Shown piece by piece: positions 1-8,806 of a stretch of 64,000 bases of DNA. The DNA comes from Actinomycetales bacterium. GTDB lineage: Bacteria > Actinomycetota > Actinomycetes > Actinomycetales > Dermatophilaceae. The notes below the pieces were generated by a model that had not been told where the DNA came from, ran no database searches, and saw nothing but the letters and a program-made list of their open reading frames with translations. The stretch's first letter is position 1, and each line of letters starts with the position of its first letter. Location: positions 124,001 to 188,000 of the forward strand of contig JADJVX010000017.1 of the NCBI GenBank assembly GCA_016710385.1. Direction: 5' to 3'. The translations under genes and the position numbers were made by a program.

Positions 1-465
1 CAGCGGCAAGTCGACGCCGAGCACCCGGCCACCGACGAAGAGCGCGACCATCGCCACGAACCACCCATTGGCCACCACCGGCAGCGACCGCCCGACAAAC
101 AGCGCTACCCGATTGACCGGGGTGGACAAGACGATGCCGAGCGTCTGGGTGAACCGTTCTCCCGCAATGGTGTTGGCCATCGCGAAGAGGCACGGGATCG
201 AGGCATATTGCACGGCGTTGCCGATGACGTAGAACCCGTCGTCGGCCACCCCGGCCGAGCGACCGACATACGCGAAGAGCAGGATCTGGAAGACCGGTGC
301 GATGAGCATCGTCGGCACGTAGATGTAGGGGTTGAGCCAGTTGAACAACGCCCGGAAGGAAATCACCCCGCCGACAAACACCACTCGAAACGCCGCGAGC
401 AGCGACGCCCCGCCCGAAGCCGACGCTCCCGGCCGCATCGGCACAGCTGGCCCTGTCTCACTCAT
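1..465 (-). CDS. ABC-2 type exporter permease, partial (3' end outside window)
   Basis: Membrane component of an ABC-2 exporter. The ATG is at 465-463, 12 bp after the stop of the preceding permease gene, and the frame stays open to the window edge, so about 155 residues are visible and the C-terminus is missing. The N-terminus is short, Ala/Gly-rich and cytoplasmic; hydrophobic stretches then match the first membrane helices of ABC-2 permeases. With the ATPase at 1257-2222 and the permease at 478-1260 it should form a heteromeric exporter with two different membrane subunits. The substrate cannot be told from the sequence. Confidence 0.75.
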   Translation of the reverse strand, partial: MSETGPAVPMRPGASASGGASLLAAFRVVFVGGVISFRALFNWLNPYIYVPTMLIAPVFQILLFAYVGRSAGVADDGFYVIGNAVQYASIPCLFAMANTIAGERFTQTLGIVLSTPVNRVALFVGRSLPVVANGWFVAMVALFVGGRVLGVDLPL

Positions 466-477
466 CGCTGCACCCGC

Positions 478-1260
478 TCAGGTCAACGCCAAGGTGGCGT
501 TGCGTCGGGCCGAGTCGACGAGTCGCTCGGACAGGATGGTGGCGAGGACGGCATACCCGAGTCCCAGCCCCGCGCAGACCGCGATCTCGCCCCAGGGTGT
601 CTGGCCCGCAGCGGCCGAGCGGATCGCCGCCATCCCCCAGGTCGGAGGCAGCGTCTGAGCCAGCCACTGCACCCAGCCGGGAAACAGGTCCAGCGGCACG
701 AGGAAGCCGCACAGCAACCAGCCGGGATACTCCAGCAGGTTGCCCAGCGCCCAGCCGGTCCGATACCGCACGACGGTGACCGACAGCAGGAAGCCGAAGG
801 TCGCCAACGAGGCGAGCGTGACAGCCAGCGCGACGACGAACGCGACCGGGCTGGCGATCTGCACCTCGATCCCGAACACGACCCGCCCCCACACCAGGGT
901 GGCCACCAGCGAGTAGAGCGCGACCGTCGCCAGGGCGGCCGTCACCGGGAGCACGGCGAGTGCCAACCGGGTCGGTGCGCAGACCAACAACTCGAGGGTG
1001 CCCTGCCAGCGCTGGCTCTGCAGCGCACCGCTGGCCGACGTGGCCATCGCCGACCAGGTGCCCATGACCGCCGCGCCGAGGCCGGCATACACGAGGGCCT
1101 CCGGATTGCCGGACTGGCCGAACATGAGGAAGGCCGTCGTCGCGAAGAAGAGCGGGTAGATGACGTTGAGGATGCCGTCGAACGCGGAGACCGCGACGAT
1201 CTTGAGCTGCAGCCACCACAGCGTGAAGAGCACCCGCGCGGAGCGACGCAGGCCGTTCAC
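478..1260 (-). CDS. ABC-2 type exporter permease
   Basis: 260-residue integral membrane protein with about six hydrophobic segments and the size typical of ABC-2 permeases. A short cytoplasmic N-terminus (MNGLRRSARVLFTLWW) precedes the first helix. Its ATG overlaps the stop of the ATPase gene by 4 nt (1257-1260), indicating translational coupling, and the second permease follows 12 bp downstream. The architecture of one ATPase with two unlike permeases fits small-molecule or lipid export. No substrate-specific residues are recognisable. Confidence 0.8.
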   Translation of the reverse strand: MNGLRRSARVLFTLWWLQLKIVAVSAFDGILNVIYPLFFATTAFLMFGQSGNPEALVYAGLGAAVMGTWSAMATSASGALQSQRWQGTLELLVCAPTRLALAVLPVTAALATVALYSLVATLVWGRVVFGIEVQIASPVAFVVALAVTLASLATFGFLLSVTVVRYRTGWALGNLLEYPGWLLCGFLVPLDLFPGWVQWLAQTLPPTWGMAAIRSAAAGQTPWGEIAVCAGLGLGYAVLATILSERLVDSARRNATLALT

Positions 1261-2222
1261 GAGCCGACCAGCTCGACGTAGGCGTCCTCGAGGGTGGGTT
1301 GCCTGCTGACAACCCGACCGACCCGTATGCCGTGCAGCGCGTCGAGGGTCGCGCCGGTGACGTCGGCGCCTGCGTCGATCGAGACGACGAGCGTCTGGCT
1401 GGTCTCCCCGGTCGTCACCGTGGCGGACCGGACACCGGGCAGGGCCTCCACCACCGACAACCGGTCGCCCAGCCCGTCGAAGACTTCGACCTCAAGGACC
1501 GATCCAGCGCTGACCCGAGCTTTGAGCTCGGCCGGCGTTCCGGTCGCGACCAACTCGCCCCGGGTGATCACCGCGATGCGGTCGCACAACTCGTCGGCCT
1601 CGAACATGTAGTGGGTCGTGAGCAGGATCGTCTTGCCCTGCTCGCGCAGCCCGGAGATGGTCTGGCGCAACTCGCGGGCACCGACTGGGTCGATGCCGAT
1701 CGAGGGCTCGTCGAGGAAGAGCAGTTCGGGGTCGTGCAGCAACCCGCGGGCGATGTGCAGGCGTTGCCGCATCCCACGCGAAAACCCCTCGACCCGCTCC
1801 CGCTCGCGGCCGGCCAGCCCGACCATCTCGAGCAACTCACCGATCCTGGCCGCCTGCTCGCGGGCCGGCACGGCATACAGCTCGGCGAAGTAGCGCAGGT
1901 TGTCCAGTGCCGAAAGGCGTTCGTAGAGACCACGATCGCCACCGAAGACATATCCGATGCGGCGCCGGACGGCTCGTGGCTCGGCGACAACGTCATGCCC
2001 GAGGATCGTCGCAGAGCCCGAAGTCGGCAGCAGCAGGGTGATGAGCATCTTGATCGTCGTCGTCTTGCCCGCGCCGTTGGGACCGAGCAATCCGAAGACC
2101 TCGCCCCGGTCGATGTGGAAGGACACCCCCCGGACCGCTTCCACTGGATCGGTGCGGCGGCGCAGCACCCCCGTGGTCGTCGCGAACGAACGCCTCAGCT
2201 CGCGGGCCTCCAGGATGCTCAT
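1257..2222 (-). CDS. ABC exporter ATP-binding protein
   Basis: ATPase that drives the adjacent ABC-2 permeases. Walker A GPNGAGKT lies at residues 47-54, followed by the signature region FSRGMRQR and the Walker B segment LLFLDEP. The first 30 residues (RRSFATTTGVLRRR) match ATPases of the NatA/DrrA branch that carry an insert before the core strand. The ATG at 2222 is preferred over an in-frame codon at 2258 because it overlaps the stop of the upstream GNAT gene as ATGA (2219-2222). That gives 321 residues. The operon order is GNAT, ATPase, permease, permease. Confidence 0.88.
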   Translation of the reverse strand: MSILEARELRRSFATTTGVLRRRTDPVEAVRGVSFHIDRGEVFGLLGPNGAGKTTTIKMLITLLLPTSGSATILGHDVVAEPRAVRRRIGYVFGGDRGLYERLSALDNLRYFAELYAVPAREQAARIGELLEMVGLAGRERERVEGFSRGMRQRLHIARGLLHDPELLFLDEPSIGIDPVGARELRQTISGLREQGKTILLTTHYMFEADELCDRIAVITRGELVATGTPAELKARVSAGSVLEVEVFDGLGDRLSVVEALPGVRSATVTTGETSQTLVVSIDAGADVTGATLDALHGIRVGRVVSRQPTLEDAYVELVGS

Positions 2223-3259
2223 GCGGTGCCTCCGGGGCGTTCGATGAGGTAATGCCATTCCTCGGCAGCGTTGCGCGCACCCGTCGCTCGCAGCCCGGCA
2301 CGCACCAGGGCGGCTTGGCTCGCCACATTGTCGGCTCTGGTGTGGGCTTGCACGGTCGCGCCCGCAGCGAGGGCAGCGGGGACCGCCAAGGCCAGTGCAT
2401 CGGTGATAAGTCCCGCACCGCGAGCCGACGGCACCAGGCCATAGCCGATCTCTACCCGACCCGTCTCGTCGGGTGGCCCGTAGAAGCCCAGGGTGCCCAC
2501 GACCGCTCCGTCGCGTCGCCGCACGATGAGCCGGGACCCCCAGGTCTGAGCGGGCGTGCCGTCCTCACCGTGCATGGCCAGCGCCACGAGGTCGTCCTCC
2601 CGCGGGAAGTCCGGCGCCCAATCCGGTTGTGGTTCGCCGGCCTTCACCCGCGCGGCGAGATCTTCGGTCACCGGCCGCAGCTCGACCAACCGCCCGCGGA
2701 GGGGCTGGCAGTCCAAGGGCCGCACGGCATACCCCTGGGGAGTGTCAGGCAGGGTGATCCAGTACCGCCGGTGGCCCTCGCGCACGTCCTCCAGCACCCC
2801 ACCGCAGCGCTCGATGGTGCGGGCCGATGCGAGGTTGTCCTCGTCGCAGGTCACCAACACCGGGTTGATGCCCAACCGGCTCGCCTGCGCGAGCATGAGC
2901 CGCAGGGCTGCGGTCGCGACTCCGCGTCTCCGAGCGCTGGGGCGGACGGCATACCCGATGTGTCCGCCCTCGCGCAGGAGGTAGTCGGTGAGCTCGTGTC
3001 GCAGGTTGATGCTGCCGACGATCTCGCCGTCCTGCTCGATCCAGCGGGTGGTGCAGGCCACCCGGCCGGGGGGAAGGTCCTCGCCGCGCTCGTGAGCACC
3101 CATGGCCGCCACCCAGGCCTGGTATGCCGTCGGGTCACCGAGGGTGCTCAGCAGCATGGCATCGGCTGAGGCTCCGGCGATGTGAGCGCCGGCGAATTCG
3201 CCCACGAAGTCGAGCCATTCGCGGTGCTGGCCGACTTCAGGCGGGCGCAGGACGATCAC
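2219..3259 (-). CDS. Tandem GNAT N-acetyltransferase
   Basis: 346-residue protein with two GNAT folds. The first half carries an acetyl-CoA loop of the form RPSARRRGVATAAL, followed by NLASARTIERCGG. The second half starts near LRGRLVELRPV and carries a degenerate loop (PSARGAGLITDAL) and TRADNVASQAAL. Either domain could act on an amino group of a small molecule or protein terminus; the degenerate second loop suggests one half may be regulatory. It is translationally coupled to the ABC ATPase, so it may modify the exported compound or give resistance to it (inference). It is divergent from the TIGR03085 gene across a 71-bp gap. Confidence 0.8.
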   Translation of the reverse strand: MIVLRPPEVGQHREWLDFVGEFAGAHIAGASADAMLLSTLGDPTAYQAWVAAMGAHERGEDLPPGRVACTTRWIEQDGEIVGSINLRHELTDYLLREGGHIGYAVRPSARRRGVATAALRLMLAQASRLGINPVLVTCDEDNLASARTIERCGGVLEDVREGHRRYWITLPDTPQGYAVRPLDCQPLRGRLVELRPVTEDLAARVKAGEPQPDWAPDFPREDDLVALAMHGEDGTPAQTWGSRLIVRRRDGAVVGTLGFYGPPDETGRVEIGYGLVPSARGAGLITDALALAVPAALAAGATVQAHTRADNVASQAALVRAGLRATGARNAAEEWHYLIERPGGTA

Positions 3260-3330
3260 CCGGCCACCTTAAGGTCCCCGCGAGTGTGACACGATCGGTT
3301 TTCCGACCGTCGGCGAGTCACGAGGACGAC

Positions 3331-3972
3331 ATGACCAACTACGCCCAGACCGAGCGTCAGGCGCTCTGCGACACCATGGAACGGGTCGGTCCCGACGCGC
3401 CGACGCTCTGCCACCCCTGGCGGGTGCGGGAACTCGCCGCCCACTTGGTCATCCGGGAAACCCGCCCTGACCTCGCCTTGGGGATGTTCGTCGGACCCCT
3501 GCGCGGCCGGATGGAACGCTCGCTGCTGTCCAAGGCATCCGGAGACTTCCCCACGCTGCTTGAGGCGTTGCGCTCCGGTCCCCCGAAATGGACGCCGGCC
3601 GCGCTCTCCCCCGTGGACCAAGCCCTCAACACCATGGAGTTCTTCATCCACCACGAGGACGTGTTGCGGGCCCAACCCGACTGGAAGCCACGCGTCCTCA
3701 TGCCGGGCCATGAGCTGGCTGTCTGGGGCGGTCTCACGACGATGGCCTTCCTGCTCTACCGTCGCGCCGACGTGGGCATCATCCTCGAGACCCCGATGCT
3801 GGTGCGCCATGCGGTCCGTGGGCCGAGCGCCGCCGGCACCGTCGTCATCAAGGGTGGCGTCGCCGACCTCGCGCTCTTCTCCTACGGCCGCAAATCGGCC
3901 GCGCGAGTCGCCTTCGAGGGCTCCCCGAGCGCGATCGATGTCGTCAAGAAGGCCGAACTCTCCCTCGGCTGA
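3331..3972 (+). CDS. TIGR03085 family protein (DinB/MDMPI-like)
   Basis: 213-residue protein of the actinobacterial TIGR03085 family, related to the DinB-like mycothiol-dependent maleylpyruvate isomerase fold. The N-terminal helix (TERQALCDTMERVGPDAPTL), the element AAHLVIRETRPD and the histidines in MEFFIHHEDV are typical; the histidines would be metal ligands. The chosen ATG at 3331 follows a GAGGA-like site, and a longer in-frame extension would run into the divergent promoter region. The precise reaction is unknown; members are thought to act in thiol-dependent or detoxification chemistry. Confidence 0.8.
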   Translation: MTNYAQTERQALCDTMERVGPDAPTLCHPWRVRELAAHLVIRETRPDLALGMFVGPLRGRMERSLLSKASGDFPTLLEALRSGPPKWTPAALSPVDQALNTMEFFIHHEDVLRAQPDWKPRVLMPGHELAVWGGLTTMAFLLYRRADVGIILETPMLVRHAVRGPSAAGTVVIKGGVADLALFSYGRKSAARVAFEGSPSAIDVVKKAELSLG

Positions 3973-4063
3973 CGCACCTGCCGGTATGCGGTCCAGCCCG
4001 GCACGGGGCGCCAGGGGCATGCGTTCGTGGCCGTGGATGCTCCCTCTCCGTTGACGGTCTGCG

Positions 4064-5710
4064 TCATGCCCAGCCCCGGGCGTTGACAGACTTCACCCCT
4101 GTCACCACCTGGTCACTCGCGCTGGGTGCTGCGCTTTCGTGGAAGTGGACCGTCTTCGCGCCCGGGTTGTCGGCGCTATCGGTGGTGGTGTGGTGTCGGT
4201 GGCGGGGGTTGTGGATCAGCCGGTGGTGGTATCCACACAACGGGATGGCTTGATCCAGGTCGGTGAGCCCGCCTTTCGACCAGGGCTGCTGGTGGTGCAA
4301 CTCTGACCACGCGAACGGCCGGTCACACCCATCCGCAGCGCAGGTGTCATAGACGACCGAGAGGGCGGTGCGTTGCGGGTCGCTGAAGAACCGGTGATGT
4401 CGGCCGAGGTCGAGGACCTGCCCGGGTCCACCGAGGACTGCGGGGAGGATCCCGGCTTGGCAGGCGATCCGCCGGGCGGCACTGGCCGAGATCAACGTGC
4501 CGGTGTCGGTGCTGGCGGCACCAGCACTGGGGGTCATCTCCAACAGCGTCCCGGCGCTCTCCCGGACCGAGGCTTGCACCAGTGCCGCCTGTGCGGCGCC
4601 GATGGCTTGTTCGATGGTCATCGTGACGATGACGGTGGCGGCGACTTTGCCGGTGAGTCGTTCGGTGTCGAGGTGTTCGATCAACTCGGTCAGGGCACGT
4701 CCGCGGCGGTGGGCCCAGTCGATGTCGGCCCAATCGGCGTTCCGACCCGCCCTCCGACCCACGCCAACACCAGACTCGGCGCGCGTGCCAGCGTCGCCGG
4801 TGACGTTGCTTGAGTGCTGGGTGGGTCGGGTGGAGGCGTGCAGGTCGGCCGCGACCGACCCGTCGCCCAAGTCACCAGCCGCGATCTGACCGTCAGCTAA
4901 TGCTGCTTCGGCGGCTTGGCGGAGGTGATCACGCCGGGGTGCGGTCATCGTCTGCAACACCTTCCCCAGCATCCGCGCAGTGAACGTCGGCAACAACGCC
5001 TGCAGCTTCGTGGTCCCATCACCCAGGTCCTGCATGGTGACCGTCGCCAACCGGTAGGCCCGGCACTCCTGATCCACCAACTGCGCTTCGACATGCTCAG
5101 CGACCTCTTGCGCGGAACGTTCAGCAGCAGCGAGGGCGAACTTCGCCGCCCGAGACAACCGGCCCGGGTTCAATTGCTGCGCCTTCTGGACCAGGGAGGT
5201 TTCGACCTTGGCCCGCTCCACATCAGTCAACCCCTCCGGGAGCTTGTCCATCGTCGCGGCGATAATCCCCACACACCGGCCAGACACGTCACCGGCGTCG
5301 AACGCAGCCCGGGTCACCGCCAACCCCTCACCATCCAACGCGGTGGCCAACTGCACCTTCCGCGCTGCATCAGCCCCACCACTACGGGTCGCTGACGCCA
5401 CCCACGCTGAGGTTGAGGAATGCCCGGTCCGGCGATGCACCTGCTGCCGGTCAGCCCGAGCCACCAACGCCAACCGCAGTGCCTCCACCCGACGAGCGAT
5501 CCGCTCCACCTCACCAATATCCGCAGCACCCACAACCACGGCAGCGTCCGGATCAGCCAACCGGGCATGCACCTGGTCCACCAGTGCATGCACCACCCCC
5601 GTCGGCACCCCCACCACCACAGCCGACCCACGCGAAGGCGACCCACCCCGCGACACCGCACCGGACGGCATACCGCCGCCTGGCTGCGAGTCCAACGAAG
5701 TGATCGTCAT
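4064..5710 (-). CDS. DUF222 / HNH endonuclease domain protein (13E12 repeat family)
   Basis: 548-residue protein with the layout of the actinobacterial 13E12/DUF222 family: a long helical DUF222 region, then a C-terminal HNH nuclease module at about residues 456-500. That module has the CxxxxC pair (CAADGC), the ELHH core, and a second zinc or metal cluster, CGYHHRLIH. Members occur in many divergent copies in actinobacterial genomes and are suspected selfish or DNA-repair-associated elements. It sits between rip and the TIGR03085 gene, where ispG often follows rip in related genomes. A LexA-like half site lies just upstream. Confidence 0.85.
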   Translation of the reverse strand: MTITSLDSQPGGGMPSGAVSRGGSPSRGSAVVVGVPTGVVHALVDQVHARLADPDAAVVVGAADIGEVERIARRVEALRLALVARADRQQVHRRTGHSSTSAWVASATRSGGADAARKVQLATALDGEGLAVTRAAFDAGDVSGRCVGIIAATMDKLPEGLTDVERAKVETSLVQKAQQLNPGRLSRAAKFALAAAERSAQEVAEHVEAQLVDQECRAYRLATVTMQDLGDGTTKLQALLPTFTARMLGKVLQTMTAPRRDHLRQAAEAALADGQIAAGDLGDGSVAADLHASTRPTQHSSNVTGDAGTRAESGVGVGRRAGRNADWADIDWAHRRGRALTELIEHLDTERLTGKVAATVIVTMTIEQAIGAAQAALVQASVRESAGTLLEMTPSAGAASTDTGTLISASAARRIACQAGILPAVLGGPGQVLDLGRHHRFFSDPQRTALSVVYDTCAADGCDRPFAWSELHHQQPWSKGGLTDLDQAIPLCGYHHRLIHNPRHRHHTTTDSADNPGAKTVHFHESAAPSASDQVVTGVKSVNARGWA

Positions 5711-5723
5711 AGCACGAGTGTAC

Positions 5724-5739
5724 TATGACAAGTGTTCGA
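5724..5739 (-). promoter_or_regulatory. Possible degenerate SOS (LexA) box upstream of the HNH gene
   Basis: On the minus strand the sequence reads TCGAAC-N4-GTCATA, ending 13 bp before the ATG at 5710. The left half is a perfect actinobacterial SOS half site, but the right half matches GTTCGA only partly. Some mycobacterial 13E12 genes are LexA-controlled, which is why this weak match is worth recording. An overlapping inverted repeat (CATAG...CTATG) spans 5708-5727. Confidence 0.3.
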
Positions 5740-5784
5740 TCGCAAGGTAAAGGTGCCTCGCAGTGAGGCCAACAGAAGGAGCGT

Positions 5785-7131
5785 TCAGCCGAGGCTAATC
5801 GGTTTGACCAGGTCGGCGATCACCAGCATGAGGGTCATCGCGATGAGGACCGTCGACACGGCATACGCGATGGGAAGTCCCTTGGCGACGTCGACATACC
5901 CCGGGTCAGGACGCCCCAACAGCCGGGCCCCGGTGCGCTTGATGCCCTCCCACAGCGCACCCACCACTTGGCCACCATCGAGCGGCAGCACCGGCAGCAG
6001 GTTGAAGAAGAACAGCATGAGGTTGAGCCCGAAGACCAGCCAGAGGAACTGGTAGATCACGCCCTTGAGCCCGTCTCCGCCGAGCTGACCCGACGCGATC
6101 TCACCACCGGCCCGCCCGATGCCGACGACCGAGACCGGCCCTTCGGGGTCTCGGTCGCCGCCACCGAGCAGGGTCTGGGCGACGCCGACCAGCTTGGCCG
6201 GGAAGGTCCCGAGGGCCGTCACGACCGTGCCGAGCATGCTGCCGAGCAACTCGGGGACGCGCGTGAGGGGCTGGGCGACGTAGTCGCGGCTGGCGGTCGC
6301 GCCGAGATAGCCGACCATGTCGGTCACCAGCGTGCCGTCGGCGGTCGTCTTGGGCTTCCCTTCCGCCGTGTATGCCGTGCGCGCCACCCCCACGATCGGG
6401 GCGGTGAGGGTGAGCTGCTCGCCGGTGCGCTCCACGGTGAGCGTGAGCGAGCGCCCCGCAGCGGCCCGGATCATGGTGGTGACTTCCGACCAGAGCGTCA
6501 CTGGGCGACCGTCGACGGCGACGATGCGGTCACCAGCCCGGAGCCCCGCCACGACGGCCGGGGGCACCGCGTCGCCGACCACACACGAGGGCTCGGGTTT
6601 GGTCACCGTGGGAGCGGTGGACGGCACGCACTCCGCGACGCTTGAGACGGTGGGCACCAGCGTGGGCACGCCGATTCCGCTCACCAGTGCCGCCAGCAAC
6701 ACCACCGCCAGGACCAGGTTCATGATCGGCCCGCCGAGCATGACGATGACCTTCTTGGGCACCGACAGCTTGTAGAAGACCTTGTCCTCGTCGCCGGGCT
6801 GGACCTCGTCGACCGCCTCGGCCCGGGCCTGCTCGACGATGCTCATCCGCCCGGTGGTGCTCGCGCGCAACAGGGCAGGGTTGTCGCCGGGCTTGGGCGG
6901 GATCATCCCGATCATCTTGACGTAGCCACCGAGGGGGATCGCCTTGATGCCGTATTCGGTCCCGCCACGAGTGCGCGACCAGAGCGTCGGACCGAACCCG
7001 ATCATGTACTTCGTGCACTTCACGCCGAACCGCTTGGCCGGGATGAGGTGGCCCAGCTCGTGCAGCGCGATCGACACCCCGACAAGCGCGATGACGGCCA
7101 GCACGCCGAGCAGATATGTCACCGAGGTCAT
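5785..7131 (-). CDS. rip: Site-2 intramembrane zinc metalloprotease (RseP/Rip1 family)
   Basis: 448-residue M50 protease that cuts membrane-bound substrates such as anti-sigma factors within the bilayer. HELGH at residues 24-28 in the first helix supplies two zinc ligands and the catalytic Glu, and LPLDGGQ in the C-terminal half supplies the third ligand. A PDZ domain lies between the helices (around VVAGLRAGDRIVAVDGRPV). The ATG at 7131 overlaps the dxr stop as ATGA. The dxr-rip pair is conserved in actinobacteria, but the usual next gene, ispG, is absent here. Confidence 0.95.
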   Translation of the reverse strand: MTSVTYLLGVLAVIALVGVSIALHELGHLIPAKRFGVKCTKYMIGFGPTLWSRTRGGTEYGIKAIPLGGYVKMIGMIPPKPGDNPALLRASTTGRMSIVEQARAEAVDEVQPGDEDKVFYKLSVPKKVIVMLGGPIMNLVLAVVLLAALVSGIGVPTLVPTVSSVAECVPSTAPTVTKPEPSCVVGDAVPPAVVAGLRAGDRIVAVDGRPVTLWSEVTTMIRAAAGRSLTLTVERTGEQLTLTAPIVGVARTAYTAEGKPKTTADGTLVTDMVGYLGATASRDYVAQPLTRVPELLGSMLGTVVTALGTFPAKLVGVAQTLLGGGDRDPEGPVSVVGIGRAGGEIASGQLGGDGLKGVIYQFLWLVFGLNLMLFFFNLLPVLPLDGGQVVGALWEGIKRTGARLLGRPDPGYVDVAKGLPIAYAVSTVLIAMTLMLVIADLVKPISLG

Positions 7132-8363
7132 GAGATCCCCTCATCCAGCCCGAGAACGGCTCGAGCCCGGGCGCGCGCCCACTCATCGGCGCGCAACACG
7201 CTCTCAACGTCCAAGGTGGGGGCGTCGATTCCGGTGCCGGCCCGGCATACCTGCGTGGCGGTTCCCTGTTCGTGGTCGTCGACCACCCGGGCGATGGTGT
7301 CGACAATCTCGGTGAATCGGATAAGCCCGTCATGGAAGGCGTCGACGCACACTTCGTTGGCCGCGTTGTAGACCGCGGGCATCGTGCCGCCCGCGGCACC
7401 GACCCGGCGAGCCAGGGGTACCGACGGGAAGGCGACCTCGTCGAGCGGGAGGAAGTCCCAGGACTGTGCGGCGGTCCAGTCGCAGGGGTGGTCGACATCG
7501 GCGAGACGCTCGGGCCAGGACAGCCCGAGCGCGATCGGCACGAGCATCCGTGGTGGACCCGCCTGGGCGATCGTCGACCCGTCGTGGAACTCGACCATCG
7601 AGTGGATCTGCTGTTGCGGGTGGATGACCGTGGTGATCCGCTCGAAGGGGATCCCGAAGAGCAGGTGCGCCTCGATGACTTCCAACCCCTTGTTGACCAG
7701 GGTGGCGCTATTGGTGGTGACGACCCGGCCCATCGCGAAGTTGGGATGGGCCAGCGCTTGCGCCGGGGTGACGTCGCGCAACTCCTCACGCGACCGCCCG
7801 CGGAACGGTCCCCCGCTCGCGGTGATGATGAGCCGCCTGACCTCTTGCGCGCGACCGCCACGCAGGCATTGGGCGATCGCGCTGTGTTCGGAATCCACGG
7901 GGACGATCTGTCCGGGGCGCGCTGCGGTGGTGACGAGTTGGCCACCGACGATGAGGGATTCCTTGTTGGCCAGGGCCAGGGTGTTGCCGGCCGCGAGCGC
8001 TGCGAGGGTCGGAGCCAGGCCAATCGAGCCGGTGATGCCGTTGAGGACGACGTCGACGGGGCGGGCGGCAAGCGTCGCGTTCGCGTCGGGCCCGGTGAGG
8101 ATTTCCGGCCGGTATGCCGTCCGGCCGGCTTCCCGTGCCGCCTGCCCAATCGCGCGCTCGACGTCAGCGGGGTCCGCGGCGGCGACACCGACGGCCTCGA
8201 CCTCCAGCTCGACGGCCTGTCGGGCGAGCAGGGGAAGGTTGCCGCCCCCGGCGGTCAGTGCAGCGACCCGGAAACGTCCTGGATTGGCCCGCACGACATC
8301 GATCGCCTGGGTGCCGATCGACCCAGTCGATCCGAGCAGGGCAACGCTACGGGGCTCACTCAC
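7128..8363 (-). CDS. dxr: 1-deoxy-D-xylulose 5-phosphate reductoisomerase
   Basis: Catalyses the NADPH-dependent rearrangement and reduction of DXP to MEP, the committed step of the non-mevalonate isoprenoid pathway. The N-terminal nucleotide loop LLGSTGSIGTQ is at residues 9-19. Further family blocks are ALANKESLIVGG, the metal-binding VDSEHSA and the segment ITASGGPFRG. The GTG at 8363 gives 411 residues and places the Rossmann strand at the usual distance from the start; an ATG at 8402 would add 13 atypical residues. It is translationally coupled to rip. Confidence 0.95.
   Translation of the reverse strand: MSEPRSVALLGSTGSIGTQAIDVVRANPGRFRVAALTAGGGNLPLLARQAVELEVEAVGVAAADPADVERAIGQAAREAGRTAYRPEILTGPDANATLAARPVDVVLNGITGSIGLAPTLAALAAGNTLALANKESLIVGGQLVTTAARPGQIVPVDSEHSAIAQCLRGGRAQEVRRLIITASGGPFRGRSREELRDVTPAQALAHPNFAMGRVVTTNSATLVNKGLEVIEAHLLFGIPFERITTVIHPQQQIHSMVEFHDGSTIAQAGPPRMLVPIALGLSWPERLADVDHPCDWTAAQSWDFLPLDEVAFPSVPLARRVGAAGGTMPAVYNAANEVCVDAFHDGLIRFTEIVDTIARVVDDHEQGTATQVCRAGTGIDAPTLDVESVLRADEWARARARAVLGLDEGIS
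8111..8126 (+). repeat. Extended copy of the dispersed motif (in dxr)
   Basis: GGTATGCCGTCCGGCC, one of four identical 16-mers in the window (others at 22529, 58135 and 59095). A fifth near-copy, ending GGTC, is at 24825-24840. It lies inside dxr coding sequence. Confidence 0.9.
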
Positions 8364-8438
8364 CCGGCCATTCTCGCCCAGTCCGGCGTGGGCTGGAGCC
8401 ATGGATCAATCGGTCACGGGACGTCGGCCGACTCCACG

Positions 8439-8783
8439 TCACCGGTCGACGACGGTGATCTGCAGGTCGTCGCGCTCGGCTTCGATGTCGAGCAACACGG
8501 CCAGGATGGCGCCGTACGCCTTCGGGTCGTTTTCGTGCAGCCGGCCCACGCGGTCCCAGACCAGCTCGATCTCACGCCCCTGCTCGTCGGCGAGGTCCCG
8601 GAGGGCGTCATTCAACGCGTCGAGGTTGAGGCCAAACCACTCCGGCAGCGCCAACCCCTCGGCGAACGCGACCAGCGACGAGTGCTTGTCCACGCCACCC
8701 TCGACGATTCGCACCACTCGCCCAGCTGCCCTGGCTCGTGCGACGAGCGCCCGCACGCTCGCATTGCCATCGAAACGCTTCAC
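8439..8783 (-). CDS. Barstar-family ribonuclease inhibitor
   Basis: 114-residue acidic cytoplasmic protein. It has the barstar arrangement: a basic strand, VDKHSSLVAFAEGL, then the recognition segment ALPEWFGLNLDALNDALRDL. In barstar the Asp and Trp of this helix and loop plug the RNase active site. The gene begins 23 bp after the stop of the RNase Sa-like gene on the same strand, so the two are almost surely co-transcribed as enzyme and immunity protein. It has no signal peptide, as expected for an intracellular protector. Confidence 0.88.
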   Translation of the reverse strand: MKRFDGNASVRALVARARAAGRVVRIVEGGVDKHSSLVAFAEGLALPEWFGLNLDALNDALRDLADEQGREIELVWDRVGRLHENDPKAYGAILAVLLDIEAERDDLQITVVDR

Positions 8784-8806
8784 GACTCTCCCCCTGGCGC
8801 GCCCGG

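Noticed and set aside
4064..5710. HNH gene as a transposase, group II intron or insertion sequence
   Set aside because: No terminal inverted repeats or target duplication seen, and the domain layout is DUF222-HNH.
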